Below, piece after piece: positions 52,149 to 64,000 of a stretch of DNA of 64,000 nt (position 1 is the first letter of the stretch; each line of letters begins with the position of its first letter). A program made the position numbers and the translations under genes. The DNA comes from Apostichopus japonicus (lineage: Eukaryota; Echinodermata; Holothuroidea; Aspidochirotida; Stichopodidae). Location: positions 32,520,501-32,584,500 of the forward strand of contig NC_092568.1 of NCBI RefSeq assembly GCF_037975245.1, given 5' to 3'. The notes below the pieces were generated by a model that was not told where the DNA came from, did no database searches, and saw nothing but the letters and a program-made list of their open reading frames with translations.

Positions 52149-54299
52149 GTGAAGTCTTATCTAATCCCTACACCCCATCCCCACCAATTATCCACCTTGA
52201 AATCCATCAAGTATTAATGTATTGTAGACAAAAATTCATGTATTTTCATAACATTCTTTTATGTGTCCTTTGAAAATTATGTATGTTCATTTTATATTTA
52301 TCATTTTTTAAATGCTACAGTCTCTTTGGTAAATGACGTTCTTACCTTGCGAACCATTTGCAAAAGAAATTTAGCCTGAGATTTTATGTGTTTGAGAATG
52401 TTTGGATCATTCAAGTAACATCTTTGATATTTTATGCTACAATTTTTTTTTAAAGTCCTTGTGCTTTCTTCATAAAAGTATTGCAAATATTATTTGCAAG
52501 TTATGTTTAAACCATTTAAGTAATAGTCGGGCCTCCAAATCAGCAGGCACAATTCGACCCCGGCCATTGTGAGTATTCTTGGTTGCGTATGATAGCGGTG
52601 TAAGTATTCTTGAGTGAGGACAACAGTCTTATATTGTCCAGTAGTTATGATAGTCCTGTGAGTGGATATATCAAGTTAGGGAATATAACCTTTCATACCG
52701 TATTGGTAAGTTGTTAAGGCAAGAGAAAAAAACAGGAAGGAGGGATCCAGCAAAATTGAGAAAACCCTTGCCTCACATTTTATGGAAAAACATTGTATGT
52801 AGGTTTTGTATTCATTATAGTACACATTGGTATCTTTCAAAAGTTATAAATGCTCGCTTTCATGGTTGAACCAATGAGAAAGTGGTTCTGTGCAGTTACA
52901 AGTATGTTACAATCATTGGTACGTAACAGATTATGGCCTATGGTAAGATGTTTCTCTTTTGGTATAAAGATTCATCTTATACCATGTAAAGACCTCAACA
53001 ATTAATTTTATTTATTTTTTTTTTGTAATTTGACTGAAAAGTTTAGTGGTTGCATTTGTTTCTTATTTTTCAAGTCAAAAAGCAGTTTTACCAAAATTTA
53101 AGTGTTTTTAGTACTTTGAAAGGTCATTGGGGAACTGGTTGTTAAACATAACACAAAATCAGTTTTGCTGATGAACTGCTCAGCCACTGTCACATTACTC
53201 TCCACTGCTACAAATATGAAAAAAATAATATAAATATGTCACCAATATATGGCTCTCGTAGATGGTACTACCCATTAACAGGCTCATGTATAAATCCAAT
53301 CTTTGTGTTAATACAATAATTTACTAATTAAAAACATGTGCAGCTCTTTGTTTCTTCTTTTTTAATTTTTATCCTTGAATTGTTATAAATGCTGCTGCTA
53401 AATATTTAAGTACGGATATGTTATCGTGAGCAACTCACCTTGTAAGTGTGGTAAATTTAGTAACTGTAGAGGTTTTTATTAAAACAAATTAAATTGATCA
53501 CTGGTTTTACTGTTTGTTTGCTGCTTTAATTAAGTGCCTGTCTGGTTTCTGCAGCTGTAATATGTATTGTTTTATATAATATGTAATAATAAAATATGTA
53601 TTGTTTTAATATGTATTGTAACATGTATAAGTTTTATGATTGTGAACCGTAGTCATTTACAATTGTGATGATTGAGATCTGTATTCTGTATGAGATATGT
53701 ATTTTGAATTAACCTATCTTTACTGCATATTTGTATTTCCTTATAGAGGTGAAAGGTAGTGAAATGTATATTTGTATTTCTTAATAGAGGTGGAGGGTAG
53801 CACCGTGATACAAGTAAAATAGAATCCCTTTGCATTCAGTCTGAGTCATGAATCCAAATGCATCCTTAAAACATAACAATGTTAGATATATACTGCCCTC
53901 GCATTGCTGCCTTAGACCAATCCACCATTGCTTAACCTATGCCACTATATCCCACCTTGAACACAACACATTTTACCCAGTGCAAGCTTGGTGACATCTG
54001 GACAATAAATATGTCGCCAGTGGGATGAATAACTTGTTAAACTACTCTATATTTCACAATGTTTATAATCCAGCAGACTTTATGTCTCGTGGAACAAGCA
54101 AGCACCATTGTTTCTCACCCAACCCTGATACAAAGATTCCAGGTACAATATACTGATTTATATCATATTTGTATTTTGTCATTGCTACAAAGCACCGTAA
54201 AGTGGACCTATAAAGGATTTCTTCTTGTTGACAGACAAAATGTTTTCTTTATATGTTGTTACCGAGAAAAGAAAAGAAATATTTGTTTTAAGCATAGTG
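52149..54299. other. AIDA 3' region, no further gene
   Basis: AT-rich, probably containing the AIDA 3' UTR. No domain-bearing frame on either strand. Confidence 0.45.
53588..53593 (+). promoter_or_regulatory. Candidate AIDA polyadenylation signal AATAAA
   Basis: First AATAAA after the AIDA stop, about 1.4 kb downstream. A second is at 54004-54009. No transcript evidence. Confidence 0.3.
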
Positions 54300-55044
54300 C
54301 CTGTGATACCTTGATTTGGTAGTCCCTTACCAGTTACTTTTTTATGTTGAACATTTTTAATTACTAATAAGGTGTAATTAATATATGCCTTCATTTTTAG
54401 CAAAGTGAATTAAATGAGTACTTATGAGCTAGCCTGGTTTTACTTTCTCTGGATGTCTACTAGTATGAGAATTATAGTTGTATTAAAAAGTCTTAACCCT
54501 TTAACCCTTATATTGTAACCCACCCCCTCCCCCACCACTGAAACAAACACTCTCCCTGTGATACCTTGATTTGGTTCCTTATAAGCTACTTTATGTTGAC
54601 CTTTTTTAATTTACTAAGAATGTGAAATTAATATGCTTCATTTTTAGCAGAGTATTATTAAATGAGTACTAATGAAATCTGGTTCTACTTTCTCCTGATT
54701 CTATTCCTAGTACTACAACAATTGTGTTAGAAAGATTCAACACTACTCCCGAAAATGTTACAAATTTTAGAAATGGATACAATCAGCCTAAAGTTTTAAA
54801 ACCTCCTGCCCTCCCCCCCCCCCCCCAAATCCCCTCTTTCCAGGTGTCAGAGTGAAATGTATACAGTAATACTTATTAATCTCTGGAAAAAAATACTAAA
54901 ATGTTACAAATTGTAGAAATGGATACAATCAGCCTAAAGTTTTTAAACCTCTCTACCTCCCTCACCCCCCCCCCCCTTTCCAGGTGTCACAGTTTAAATG
55001 TATACAATAATTCTTATTAATTTCTGGGAATAAAATACTTGTTG
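54300..55044. repeat. Two nested tandem duplications downstream of AIDA
   Basis: CCTGTGATACCTTGATTTGG starts diverged copies at 54300 and 54555 (period 255). AAAATGTTACAAATT(T/G)TAG starts copies at 54752 and 54898 (period 146), each with a poly-C run and TTTCCAGGTGTCA. Confidence 0.85.
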
Positions 55045-55054
55045 GCCACTTGGG

Positions 55055-55724
55055 CAGGGCCGTCTTAAGAGATTACCGGGCCCTAGGCCCGGCAATGGAG
55101 CGGGGCCCCTCAATCAAGTGAGTCCGAAAAAAGTTGCGTGAAAAATTGACATCCTTGACAATCGCTCAAGCATAGACATGCCTGCATTTACCACCCCTCC
55201 CTATGTCGCCCATAAAGCATAAAACTTTAGCTGAATAACATACGTGATATATCTAAAAGCTGAAATACATTCTAGAAGAGTAATCTTCCAGTTGCACTCC
55301 ATCCCTTCCCTAACAATACTGGACTCACCATTTGTAACACCCTTGTGTTGAGTCTTTCAACTGAGGAAACTAACGGAACTTGCGGCATTTCTTGATCGTA
55401 AACTGTTGTATGATTGGCTGAAAGTCAATCTTTTTGAGGATGTCGCTTTCTATGCACATGGGAGAGAGCCTATGAAGTCCGAGTTGTCTGGTGTTGTAAG
55501 CCTTCGGGGCATTGTATATTCCAGGGTTGCCAACTCAGATTCGAATATTTAATGTCAAACTCTCAAGTGTTTCACCAACTCTCGTCACAAGTTGACAAGT
55601 ATCGAATTCAATCAGGCATAATGGCCTATTCAATAAGTTTTCCTCCCAGATTAAGACATGGGGTTACTACGATTGCGGGGCCCTGGGCCAGGGCCCAGTG
55701 GGCCCATGCGTTAAGACGGCCCTG
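55055..55724. mobile_element. hAT-like non-autonomous transposon, 670 bp
   Basis: The perfect 14-bp terminal inverted repeat CAGGGCCGTCTTAA / TTAAGACGGCCCTG is flanked by the perfect 8-bp duplication CACTTGGG (55047-55054 and 55725-55732). GGGCCC-rich subterminal regions lie at both ends. No transposase frame was found. Confidence 0.92.
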
Positions 55725-57205
55725 CACTTGGGGGAGGGGGGGGAGTAGAAACCCAAACTGTTTCTCTTGGAAACACATGACACTCTTCACTATTTGGTAA
55801 GTTAACTTTGGGAATTCATTTGGAAATTATATATGGGAAGTTCAAGGCTGGTAATCATATCTACAACTACCATTTGAGACATAATTTAGCATGGTAACTT
55901 TTAATGATCATAGGCCGACCCCATGTTCCACAAATTAATAACTATAATCCTATTTTAGCATGGTCACTTTAAATGATCAATGGTTGACCTCATGATTCAC
56001 AAATTATTCTCTTCACCTTAGAATGCAAAAAAAAGACACAGACCAAATTTTATTTTGTCACTTACAAATTCTTTTAATTTGGAATGCTTTTAAAACAAAC
56101 TTATTTCTGTTCATTTCTATACAACACAGAAAACATTCCATTACATTCTCACAAATACCCTTACAAAATATTTAAGTGAGTACTCCAAACTTAAAGACCT
56201 TTTAAAGCTCATTGAAGCTACAAATACTATCTTAAATGAAATGATGCAAGACCATAACTTATTATAGTTATAGTATAAGACTATTGTTATAGTATAAGAC
56301 CATAGCTTACGATAGTTATAGTATAAGACTATAGCTTACTATATTTATAGTATAGGACTATGGCTTACGGTTCTTAGCAGACTATAGTTGCTTGTCCCAC
56401 ACAAGGCTTACTTCATGAGTTGAATTGTGTTGGGTTTGCAACATTCTGAATAAGTAAATCTGCAAACAACTCTCAAAGTAAAAACAATTGGCTGCTGAAA
56501 GGAATTCTAGAATTAGTAACTGTGAAATCTGATACAGCAATACTTCTGCATAGTTAATTACCTAATTGTCTTAAACTCCTTGTAAGATTTTAGTGGAATA
56601 AAGTAACAGTTGTGCAGCAGTGCGTCTTACGGTAACATACATCTCCTTAATTGGTCAGAGTGTGACTGAATCAACGCACACAGCAGCTTTTACAGATGGC
56701 ATTTCAAAACAAACAAAATAATGATGTGCATTAGAAGTATAGTTTATTGTCATTTACAATTTTCAACTTGCTCATGACAAATTATAAAGTTTCTTCCTTT
56801 GGGGTCTTTCATTTCACAACCTTTGTGAGGGAAAAGTTCTGTTATAAAGTCACCTTCCATTGTACAGGAGCTACGTGGCACCATTTCCAACCATCGCAAA
56901 GCACAACGTCTTTGTTATACTCATCGTAGCAACCACTTTGTGGTGCAATCTAGAAAGAGCTTGCTCTACGTTGGGGTCAACTTTCAGCTGCTACTAAATA
57001 CAGAGGCTGAATGTCAATAGCATCGCTAACCTGTCTAAATATTTCAAGTGGTAAATTTGAGATCCATTTCAATTTGATCATCACCAATCCATTCAAGTCT
57101 AGTTAGTTGAGTCGCTAGACAGTTTTAAATCAAGATTACGAGGTATTTGAAATGACTTCAGTCAATGCATTAATATTGTCGATGATGGACATCATTCATC
57201 TAGCG
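55725..57205. other. Convergent spacer / RBM25 3' UTR side
   Basis: Contains a 69-bp two-unit repeat (55884 and 55952, TTTAGCATGGT(A/C)AC) and ~35-bp repeats of TTATAGTATAAGAC at about 56262-56372. No other gene is seen. The part from about 56740 to 57205 is probably RBM25 3' UTR. Confidence 0.5.
56743..56748 (-). promoter_or_regulatory. Candidate RBM25 polyadenylation signal
   Basis: TTTATT on plus reads AATAAA on minus, about 460 nt past the RBM25 stop codon. Confidence 0.38.
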
Positions 57206-60200
57206 TCATTTCACCAGGCCATGTTTCTTCGCCTCCACCTCGTATATAAGAAGCCTCCACATCTTCACCACAAACACCTCCGCCTCCTCGTCCAGTACCT
57301 TCAAAACAAAGGGACAGCAAATTTAATTAATAAATAGACCAAACAACTCAGAAATCTATCATTGATGTCCTAACAAATACAAGGTTTCAATCAAAAGCTT
57401 GTAGAAAGATGTTTTTGATTTTTCCTTTTCTGTTGTTGTTACAAGATCAATAAAATAGCCTGGATGGAGAAATTAACTAAACACAATTAATTTTGAATAG
57501 AATTTTCAATGTCACAATTTTAAGTTAAAAACTAGTTTAAATAAAGAGAAATGCAGATTATTAGAAGATTACTTCAAACTAGGACTGTCAAAGAAAATTA
57601 TTTCATTTGAGGAATCTCAGTCAACCAAATCATGTATCATCCAGTGGATGGCTAACATTGACTTACCATTGTGATATCATTTAATATGCTCTCTGGACCA
57701 CTGTGCTCTAAAAGCTTTGTACAAATGAAGTCTGTTAGAGTTGGCTCTTCCTCTCCGATGTACTCTACTATCTTCTTGTTAATCCAAGGCCGGATTCTTC
57801 TTTCCATCAAGTTCTGAAATGGAAAAAAAAAAAATCCATAACGTACAGTGACAACTTATCAGCAGCACTTTTATAACTATGGGTTGGTTTCTAGGTAACA
57901 CAAGACAATCACTTGAAGCAGCCAAAAACTAATGCTCAAAAACAAAGGAAGGAAACATGTTCCCTGTAGAAGTGGATCATGACAGGAAGATATACATAGA
58001 AATGCAAACGAAGATAAACAAACAAACGTTTAATAAACAGGTTGTCACAAAAACAGAGCTTGGAAAACTCATCGAAAGAGCAAACACAAAGCTTGGAAAC
58101 TCATTGGAAACGCTAAGTCCCATTGTGACAACTAAAATTTTATCTGGAGTATGAGTTGTAAAAATGGATTATAAAAGTGGGACTGTGATTTGGTATGCAT
58201 TGTACTACGGCTTCAGACTGTCACCCTCGGCAATAGGATGAGTTGATAAGGGTCGCCACCACCAACATCAGCATTGAACAGCCCGATCGTAAAATACACA
58301 GCCGTAGTATTCTGTGGTTCACTCTTTCAAATTTCTTTCTTACCAATACTTTCACTACTCTTTCAAAAATCTTTTGAATGAGAGAAATTTCTTTACTTTT
58401 TCGTTTGTAAGCAGAAGTTAAAAACAACACCTTCCTACAGTCGACAGCTAAGATTGCATTTGCTCCTACATTGATGCCGATACAGACAGAGGAGGCAAGT
58501 AAATTTCACTTACATTGTCAACGACCGACCAATCCAGTTGGTAGGCGAACAATTCTTTCTTCTCTGTCGGTATCTTTTCGATCAGACTCTTGATGGATTT
58601 CCTCTTCTCTTCTGCGACATTTGAGACGACCTTTGTCTCCTTGGCGACGCTGCTCACGGCCTTCATCTCTTCCTCTGAATAATCGATCGGGACGAGTTTT
58701 CTCTTCTTTGGACCGTGATCGCCCCCGTCTTCGTCCTGGTTGAATACTTGCTCCACCGTTAGCTTCTTCTTTCGTTTGCCTTTACCATTACTTGAGACAT
58801 TCGGACTGGAAGACGATCCTTTGATATAAAAAAGAAGGAGGAACAAATTGAGATTTTTAACCATGGGACACTAGACAAATTATGGATGTCAGACATTTGA
58901 CCTGTAATAAAATAAAAAACTAGAACACTGCTGATATTGTAAGCTCAACTGACTGTAGCTTAGAGTGACGTGTATCACCTATCGTGGGTCACATTCTATG
59001 AAATAAACTCACTTTTATTTTCTTCAAAAAAACTCTCCTCAGCTAAATCATGGACGCTTGTCAGCAAATCCCACCCCACTCCATTGACAGAGGAACTTTT
59101 CAAACATTTGGGCAAATCTCCACTCGAAGTTTGGAATGACCCTCGATCTGATTGCACACTTTCTCACATTACAACAAACATGTCACATTACCAAAATGAT
59201 CCAATATATTCATAAAAATTTCACATTTATTATCATTTCATGTATGTACATCATATCACTGAAGACAGTTAATTTAGAAAAGGATATAAAAATACATATA
59301 AACAAAGAAAAGAAGAGATGGTATCCAAGGATGCTATGACCCATCGCCAATATTGTCTGTTTACATATTGAGAGTCTGTGCTCTCTTTTCTGCTAAAATG
59401 ACATCTTCAACTTACCAAGTTTAAGTCCACTGAATCCCATACCCCTCTTGGTTTCTTTAGGAGCCTCTTCCGGTTCAGGTATTGGTTGTTCGGGGATAAT
59501 CTCCTTGGGAGCAGAAACAAAACCAAAATAGCATATCTTTAAGATCAGTTCGTTTAGCTTCATATAAACTATGTAATGATCAAAGAAGTATTTGTTCATG
59601 TGTCGATGGTGTTGCCAAACTATCAGACGAAATGAAAATTCAGTGAAGGGACACGCCGTCCTTTGGAAGAAACTGACACACATTTTTTACCTGACATATC
59701 TGACAATACAAACAACTCTTAAGGACTTTTTAACTCATTACTTTTCATTTTAAGACAGATAATACTCTTCGTTATGAGGAGTTTAATTTGCATTAGTAGA
59801 TCACTTCTATTTAAGTAGTATTCAACTACCAAAAAAAAAAACAATATCCTGTTCCAAATCAGAAATAACAATGAAAATTAATAAATTTAACATACTCTTG
59901 ACATTGTCTAATTTTTGACCGACACCTTTTCAAGCAAAGACGCTATAATTCGCTTCACTGTATTGTGAAACATCATAAAGCAAAATAGCTCAGAAAACAC
60001 ATTTGACTCTTCTTAGGCCAACAGTTACAAAACTTAACTATTTATTTACATCTTAATCACAAACTCCACGCAAACTTCCGTCCGCATTTTAACCCTACCC
60101 CCCTAGTTACGTCTTTTCCCTCTTTTCTTCATTGTTGTGAAAAAATGTAATCCATCTCACCTCCTGGACTTCTGCAAAAGCTGGTTTCAGGTTATGATGG

Positions 60201-61199
60201 GTGGGTGGTTTCTCCTCCTCTGGTGGTTCCAGTTCCACCATTTCTTCCTCCTCCTCCTCTTCCTCCGGTTCCTCTTCCTCCTCCTCCTCTACCTCTTCTG
60301 GTGGTTCATCTATCTGACCGTCATCCTCTACCTCAATTGTTTCTTCCTTCGGTTGTTCTTTTGCCTGGCTCAGTAACTTTGCTAAATCTACATTTTCCAA
60401 TCTTCTTTGTTTGTGACCATCTCTCTCCTGCTCCAACTGTGAAACGTAAAAGAGAGATGATTCGATTCTCTACGTCGTTTTCATCACAGAAATATTTCAA
60501 CTTTGCATTTGGACTAAACCGGGCTAACTCCAACAGCGATATTCTTTGGTTGACTTCAAAGCTCATCTCTTTGTAGCAAGAGAAATGCAATCATTTTAAT
60601 GAAATATTCAATTAACTTTTTTTCCATCAAAGCGTTTATAGTGTGTAGCTCGAAGCCCAAGAAAAAAAAAACCAAGCAATCCCATTCAGCAATCCCGAAC
60701 AGTGTGATAAAGCTGTTAACAATATATAGCTAACCTCAAACAGATAAAGAACAATTTAATCTACAAAGACTAGGCTTCTGATGTTACTACGCAAAAACGA
60801 GCACTTAAAGAGGTCTGATAGGGGCATTTCTACCGCAGACTGCATTGGAATCTTACGAAAAACCTTGTCCGTCTGGAGAACCATGACATCACACCTTAAA
60901 ATAACTTGACAGCCCAATGATTTGACTAATATGTTTCAAAACCTTGCAGAAAGAGCTGTTTCTAGTTTGGATCAGTTTATGACAAATAACTTTATCTAAT
61001 GACACAATGATTATGGATTTGTTAATGTTTAACAGCAAATTAACTGACCCTTGCAAGTTCTTCGTCTAAATTTTCTGATCCTTCTTCCTTTAATCTTCTC
61101 TTAATTTCATGGATCTCCTCTGCCTCTCTCCTCCTGTCCCTCATATCCGCTTCCATCTCCTTTTCTCTGTCCTCTCTCCTCTTCTCAAGAGCTGCTCCT
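57206..61199 (-). CDS. RBM25: RBM25, RNA-binding protein 25, 3' six coding exons; 5' end beyond right edge
   Basis: RBM25 is a nuclear, U1 snRNP-associated regulator of alternative splicing with RRM, Arg/Glu-rich and C-terminal PWI parts. Exons in transcription order: 61199-61049, 60436-60161, 59503-59416, 58818-58514, 57813-57667 and 57298-57206 (TGA). They total 1060 nt with matching phases, giving 352 residues plus a split codon. The first exon is the end of the charged RE region (REDREKEMEADMRDRRREAE). The second holds a Glu-only tract with few interruptions, then GFSGLKLGSSSSPNVSSNGK, then KRKLVPIDYSEEE. The PWI domain runs from KSIKSLIEKIPTEKKELFAY through LMERRIRPWINKKIVEYIGE to the end, EAKKHGLVK. 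The PWI region is nearly identical to the vertebrate protein as I remember it. The RRM lies outside the window. Confidence 0.96.
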
Positions 61200-61369
61200 C
61201 TGCAAGACGGGAACAGAACACATGAAGTAGCTTGCAATATGCATGTAATGAAATGGGCGGTGTTTAGTACACCAATCAATAGACACCAAGAAGAAGTACC
61301 TTTTACACTTCCTAAGAATTACTGAATGTTTTGTCCTTGCCCCTCTCATATATATCTATATCTATCTAT

Positions 61370-61380
61370 ATCTATCTATC

Positions 61381-61442
<62 letters not shown>

Positions 61443-61581
61443 AATATATATATATATAATTGAAATTGTAAGTGAGTTTGAAAATCCAGAACAGTGGAAA
61501 AACTTCCAGCTGCCACCGGGATTCGAACCCAGGCCTCCCGCTTTATATGCGGACACCCTAACCAACTAGACTATGGTTGTA
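61370..61581 (-). mobile_element. tRNA-derived SINE with (TA)n tail
   Basis: On the minus strand TAGTCTAGTTGGTTAGGGTG is an A-box region and GGGTTCGAATCCC a B box with an intact T arm. CCGC...GCGG gives an anticodon stem with a 7-base loop. The acceptor stem does not pair, so it is not a working tRNA gene. About 50 bp of unrelated body leads into a (TA)n tail (61375-61460), as is common for SINEs. Confidence 0.72.
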
Positions 61582-61886
61582 TACGGTTGTATGTCCTGAG
61601 GTTCAAAATATATTACTGGGGGTGGGGGGTGTCGTTCTTTTTGTGTTTTGTATATTGCTATTATATACTGTAATATTTTGTTCTAATACTTTAATTATTG
61701 GGAGCCGGGCACTTAATGAAGCCTGAGAGAGTTTATTATTCTATTTACGTCACATCATGTCTCTTTTATCACTCTCTCTTCTTACCCTCTGATTATTGTA
61801 TATATTAAATGCATTATGTGAGAAACAAAAAAATGATGTGAAATATATCAATATATATCTACATATATATGTGGGCAGGGTCAAGC

Positions 61887-63704
61887 GGTAACGGAGGGAC
61901 ATTTGACTGTTTTCCTTACACATTTTGTCTCTCTTTGCATTAGTTTGACGGAGTATGTTGCAATTTCTTGTGTGGTTATCAAGACAGGTAGTTACTTGCT
62001 TTATACCCATAAACTTAATTCTTGTGGCTGTTACTGTAGGGAAAATATGGCATGATAAACATCATGGTAACGGAGGGACACCAAATGAACACGTGTTTTC
62101 ACACTTTTTTTGGAAGATGTCAAATCCACTGTTCTTAAGTTGCACTGACCATGTAACTTATATCAGGTGTTGGCTGGTACATTGCTTCACATACACCATG
62201 GAAAAATTAGATGAACAGGCATCAATTGTCAAATCTACAGCTGATTTCGTACAGTAACGGAGGGACAATTCCGATGGTAACGGAGGGACACAAAATGTTC
62301 AGTGTTGTTTAGTGTAGCCTTTTGCCTGTTTTTGCTGCTTAGATTCAATATTTTTATTGCTGTTGGACTAAAAGTTATATTACTTAGGGAAACAAGGATA
62401 AGAACATTTATCCAACAGCTATGTTCACCAAAACATTAGCAATTTTAGTTGTTAATAAATATGTAAGAAAAAATAGTACGAAATTGATTAAAAGAACAAG
62501 TTTAAACAGACCACTCTTCATCATTTAGCACTCTCTAACTGCATTATTAGCAACTGTTGGGAGGGGGGGGGGCTGGTGGCTAGTGCACTTCTAAACAAGT
62601 CAGTAAATCACATATTTACAATAGACAGTTCACATATTTACAATAGACAGTTCACATGTACTGTACTGTACCATGTGCAGAAAGGAAATTTCATTACAGT
62701 AGTACGACAGTCACATTTTGTCTTCCAAATACTACTAGTACCTTGCAGAAACCACTTGGTGCAATAATTGATACTGGGCTTAAAAGTGAAATGCTGCGGT
62801 AACTTCTAACTTTAATGATAAAACCATATATACTGTAATAATGCAGTGGTATTATAAAAATTTAACAACTATCAACAATAATAATACAAAAACATTTTGA
62901 GACATAACATGATACAGTTACAGTAGCTACTACTGTACTGCAGAGGTTCAGTATGCCTGAATGTAATATTTGTGGATTAGAAACTATAGATGAGTTAACT
63001 TCCTGTGATTTTTTATAAACTCAAAACAAAACAACAATATCATAAAAATAAAAGACAATATTCCAATCACAACTATGCTTTGAAGATGTCTGCAAACTTT
63101 TCTATTATTTTTAATCCTGATCAACAAATTTTGAGTTTGCTCTTGCTGAAGGAAAGTGGCTTTGGAAGCTCTTGCAAATGGAAGAAAATGTCCTTGATTC
63201 TCACAGCTGAAATATTGCTCACAGTTTTGAACTGGTTGGCAATCAGCAGTGTATGAATGAAAACTTCCATTCTGTACCTTCCAGCCAGTGTTTGTGGTGT
63301 GTTTTTTTTTCTAACTCAAAGGTAGCTTTACTTGAGTTCCATAACTTCACATTCTGAGGAACTTATTAATGTTAGTCAATCTGTTGTTCTCCTCACATAA
63401 ACAGGAAGTCAAGAATTCCATTTTAAGAACACAACTGCTTAGCAAGTAAACTCCCACTGGCAGGAATCTGTGCACAATCTTGCATTAAACAATTGTCCCT
63501 CCGTTACCAGTAACGGAGGGACACTACTTCACTTGTTCTTTATTTTAGCATAAAAGTAGCTAACTCCTTGGTTTAACTTTTCTTTAGTGGTTATCCCTAT
63601 GAAAGTGTTTTATACAAATTATGAAATTTTTCCAGCATTGAATGACTGAGAAATTAAAAAAAAAGTATTTTTTTGGTAACGGAGGGACAGGTAACGGAGG
63701 GACA
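61887..63704. repeat. Cluster of eight copies of the 14-mer GTAACGGAGGGACA
   Basis: Copies at 61888-61901, 62067-62080, 62254-62267, 62277-62290, 63494-63507 (inverted), 63510-63523, 63676-63689 and 63691-63704. All are exact over 14 bp. Most have an extra 5' G. The inverted and direct copies at 63494-63523 form a perfect palindrome with a 2-base gap. The last two are directly adjacent. Between copies the DNA is not repetitive. Confidence 0.9.
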
Positions 63705-64000
63705 AATCAGGTAATTAGCAATTACTGCTAATTAACAATTTACATACATTGAAGGGGAATTATTCCTGTGATATGCATAATATTGACCATGACTACTAGG
63801 CTGTGCAAGTAATCTTTTTAAGTCATCTTTGTACTAGGAAAAATTTGGTTTTAAAAATATCCCCAAAATTCAATAATTTTTGGCATAACGCAAGTGCAAA
63901 TTGGCATGTGTTATATATGTCTATAACTTTTTATTAAATTAGTATATTTTTGTTCTGCAAGCACAGTGGTAAAATATAACTCTTTACCTATCTAGCCATA

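Larger units (their letters stand above)
61200..64000. other. RBM25 intron (or 5' part of gene), no exon found
   Basis: No minus-strand Arg/Glu-rich exon continuing RBM25 was found here, so the intron appears to reach past the window edge. It holds a SINE, TA repeats and the 14-mer cluster. The frames 61955-62257 and 63005-63256 have no recognisable domain. Confidence 0.55.

Noticed and set aside
61513..61581. Functional tRNA gene
   Set aside because: The A and B boxes and T arm are good, but the acceptor stem does not pair and a SINE-like body and TA tail follow.
61955..62257. 100-codon frame in the RBM25 intron
   Set aside because: Spans the GTAACGGAGGGACA cluster and resembles no family I know. 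No splice or start support.

Overview
This is animal nuclear DNA. It carries short coding exons with GT-AG introns, is AT-rich, and is full of microsatellites, minisatellites and small DNA transposons. The encoded proteins (WDPCP, a CYP2-clan P450, AIDA, RBM25) and the repeat style suggest a marine deuterostome invertebrate. An echinoderm is my best guess, but nothing here fixes the species. Four protein genes can be supported, and three of their exon chains were read through with phase agreeing at every junction. Layout: (1) about 306-4100, + strand: the last six coding exons of WDPCP, the planar-polarity and ciliogenesis effector, running in from the left edge. (2) 4.1-22 kb: gene-poor DNA with 55-bp and 67-bp tandem repeats, five small inverted-repeat transposons (four with clear and one with degraded 8-bp target duplications), two 3' fragments of a CR1-like LINE, a 28-bp minisatellite of over 1.1 kb and a probable LTR. 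(3) 22497-31055, - strand: a complete five-exon CYP2-clan cytochrome P450 of 545 codons, whose 80-nt membrane-anchor exon lies 4.5 kb upstream of the rest. (4) 31-39 kb: divergent spacer holding an AAT microsatellite, a second foldback transposon and one copy of a repeat with a U2-snRNA-like head. (5) 39240-52148, + strand: a complete nine-exon AIDA gene of 325 codons, with minisatellites in its last two introns and a second copy of the U2-headed repeat in intron 7. (6) 52-57 kb: convergent spacer with another hAT-like element. (7) 57206-61199, - strand: the last six coding exons of RBM25, ending in the PWI domain. (8) 61.2-64 kb: an RBM25 intron with a tRNA-derived SINE and eight copies of an unexplained 14-mer, GTAACGGAGGGACA. 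The four genes act in unrelated processes (cilia and planar polarity, lipid or xenobiotic oxidation, Axin/JNK signalling, splicing), so I see no functional cluster. The unusual content is in the repeats: tandem arrays that start at or overlap 5' splice sites in two different genes, foldback elements with perfect 8-bp duplications, the snRNA-headed repeat, and the clustered 14-mer.
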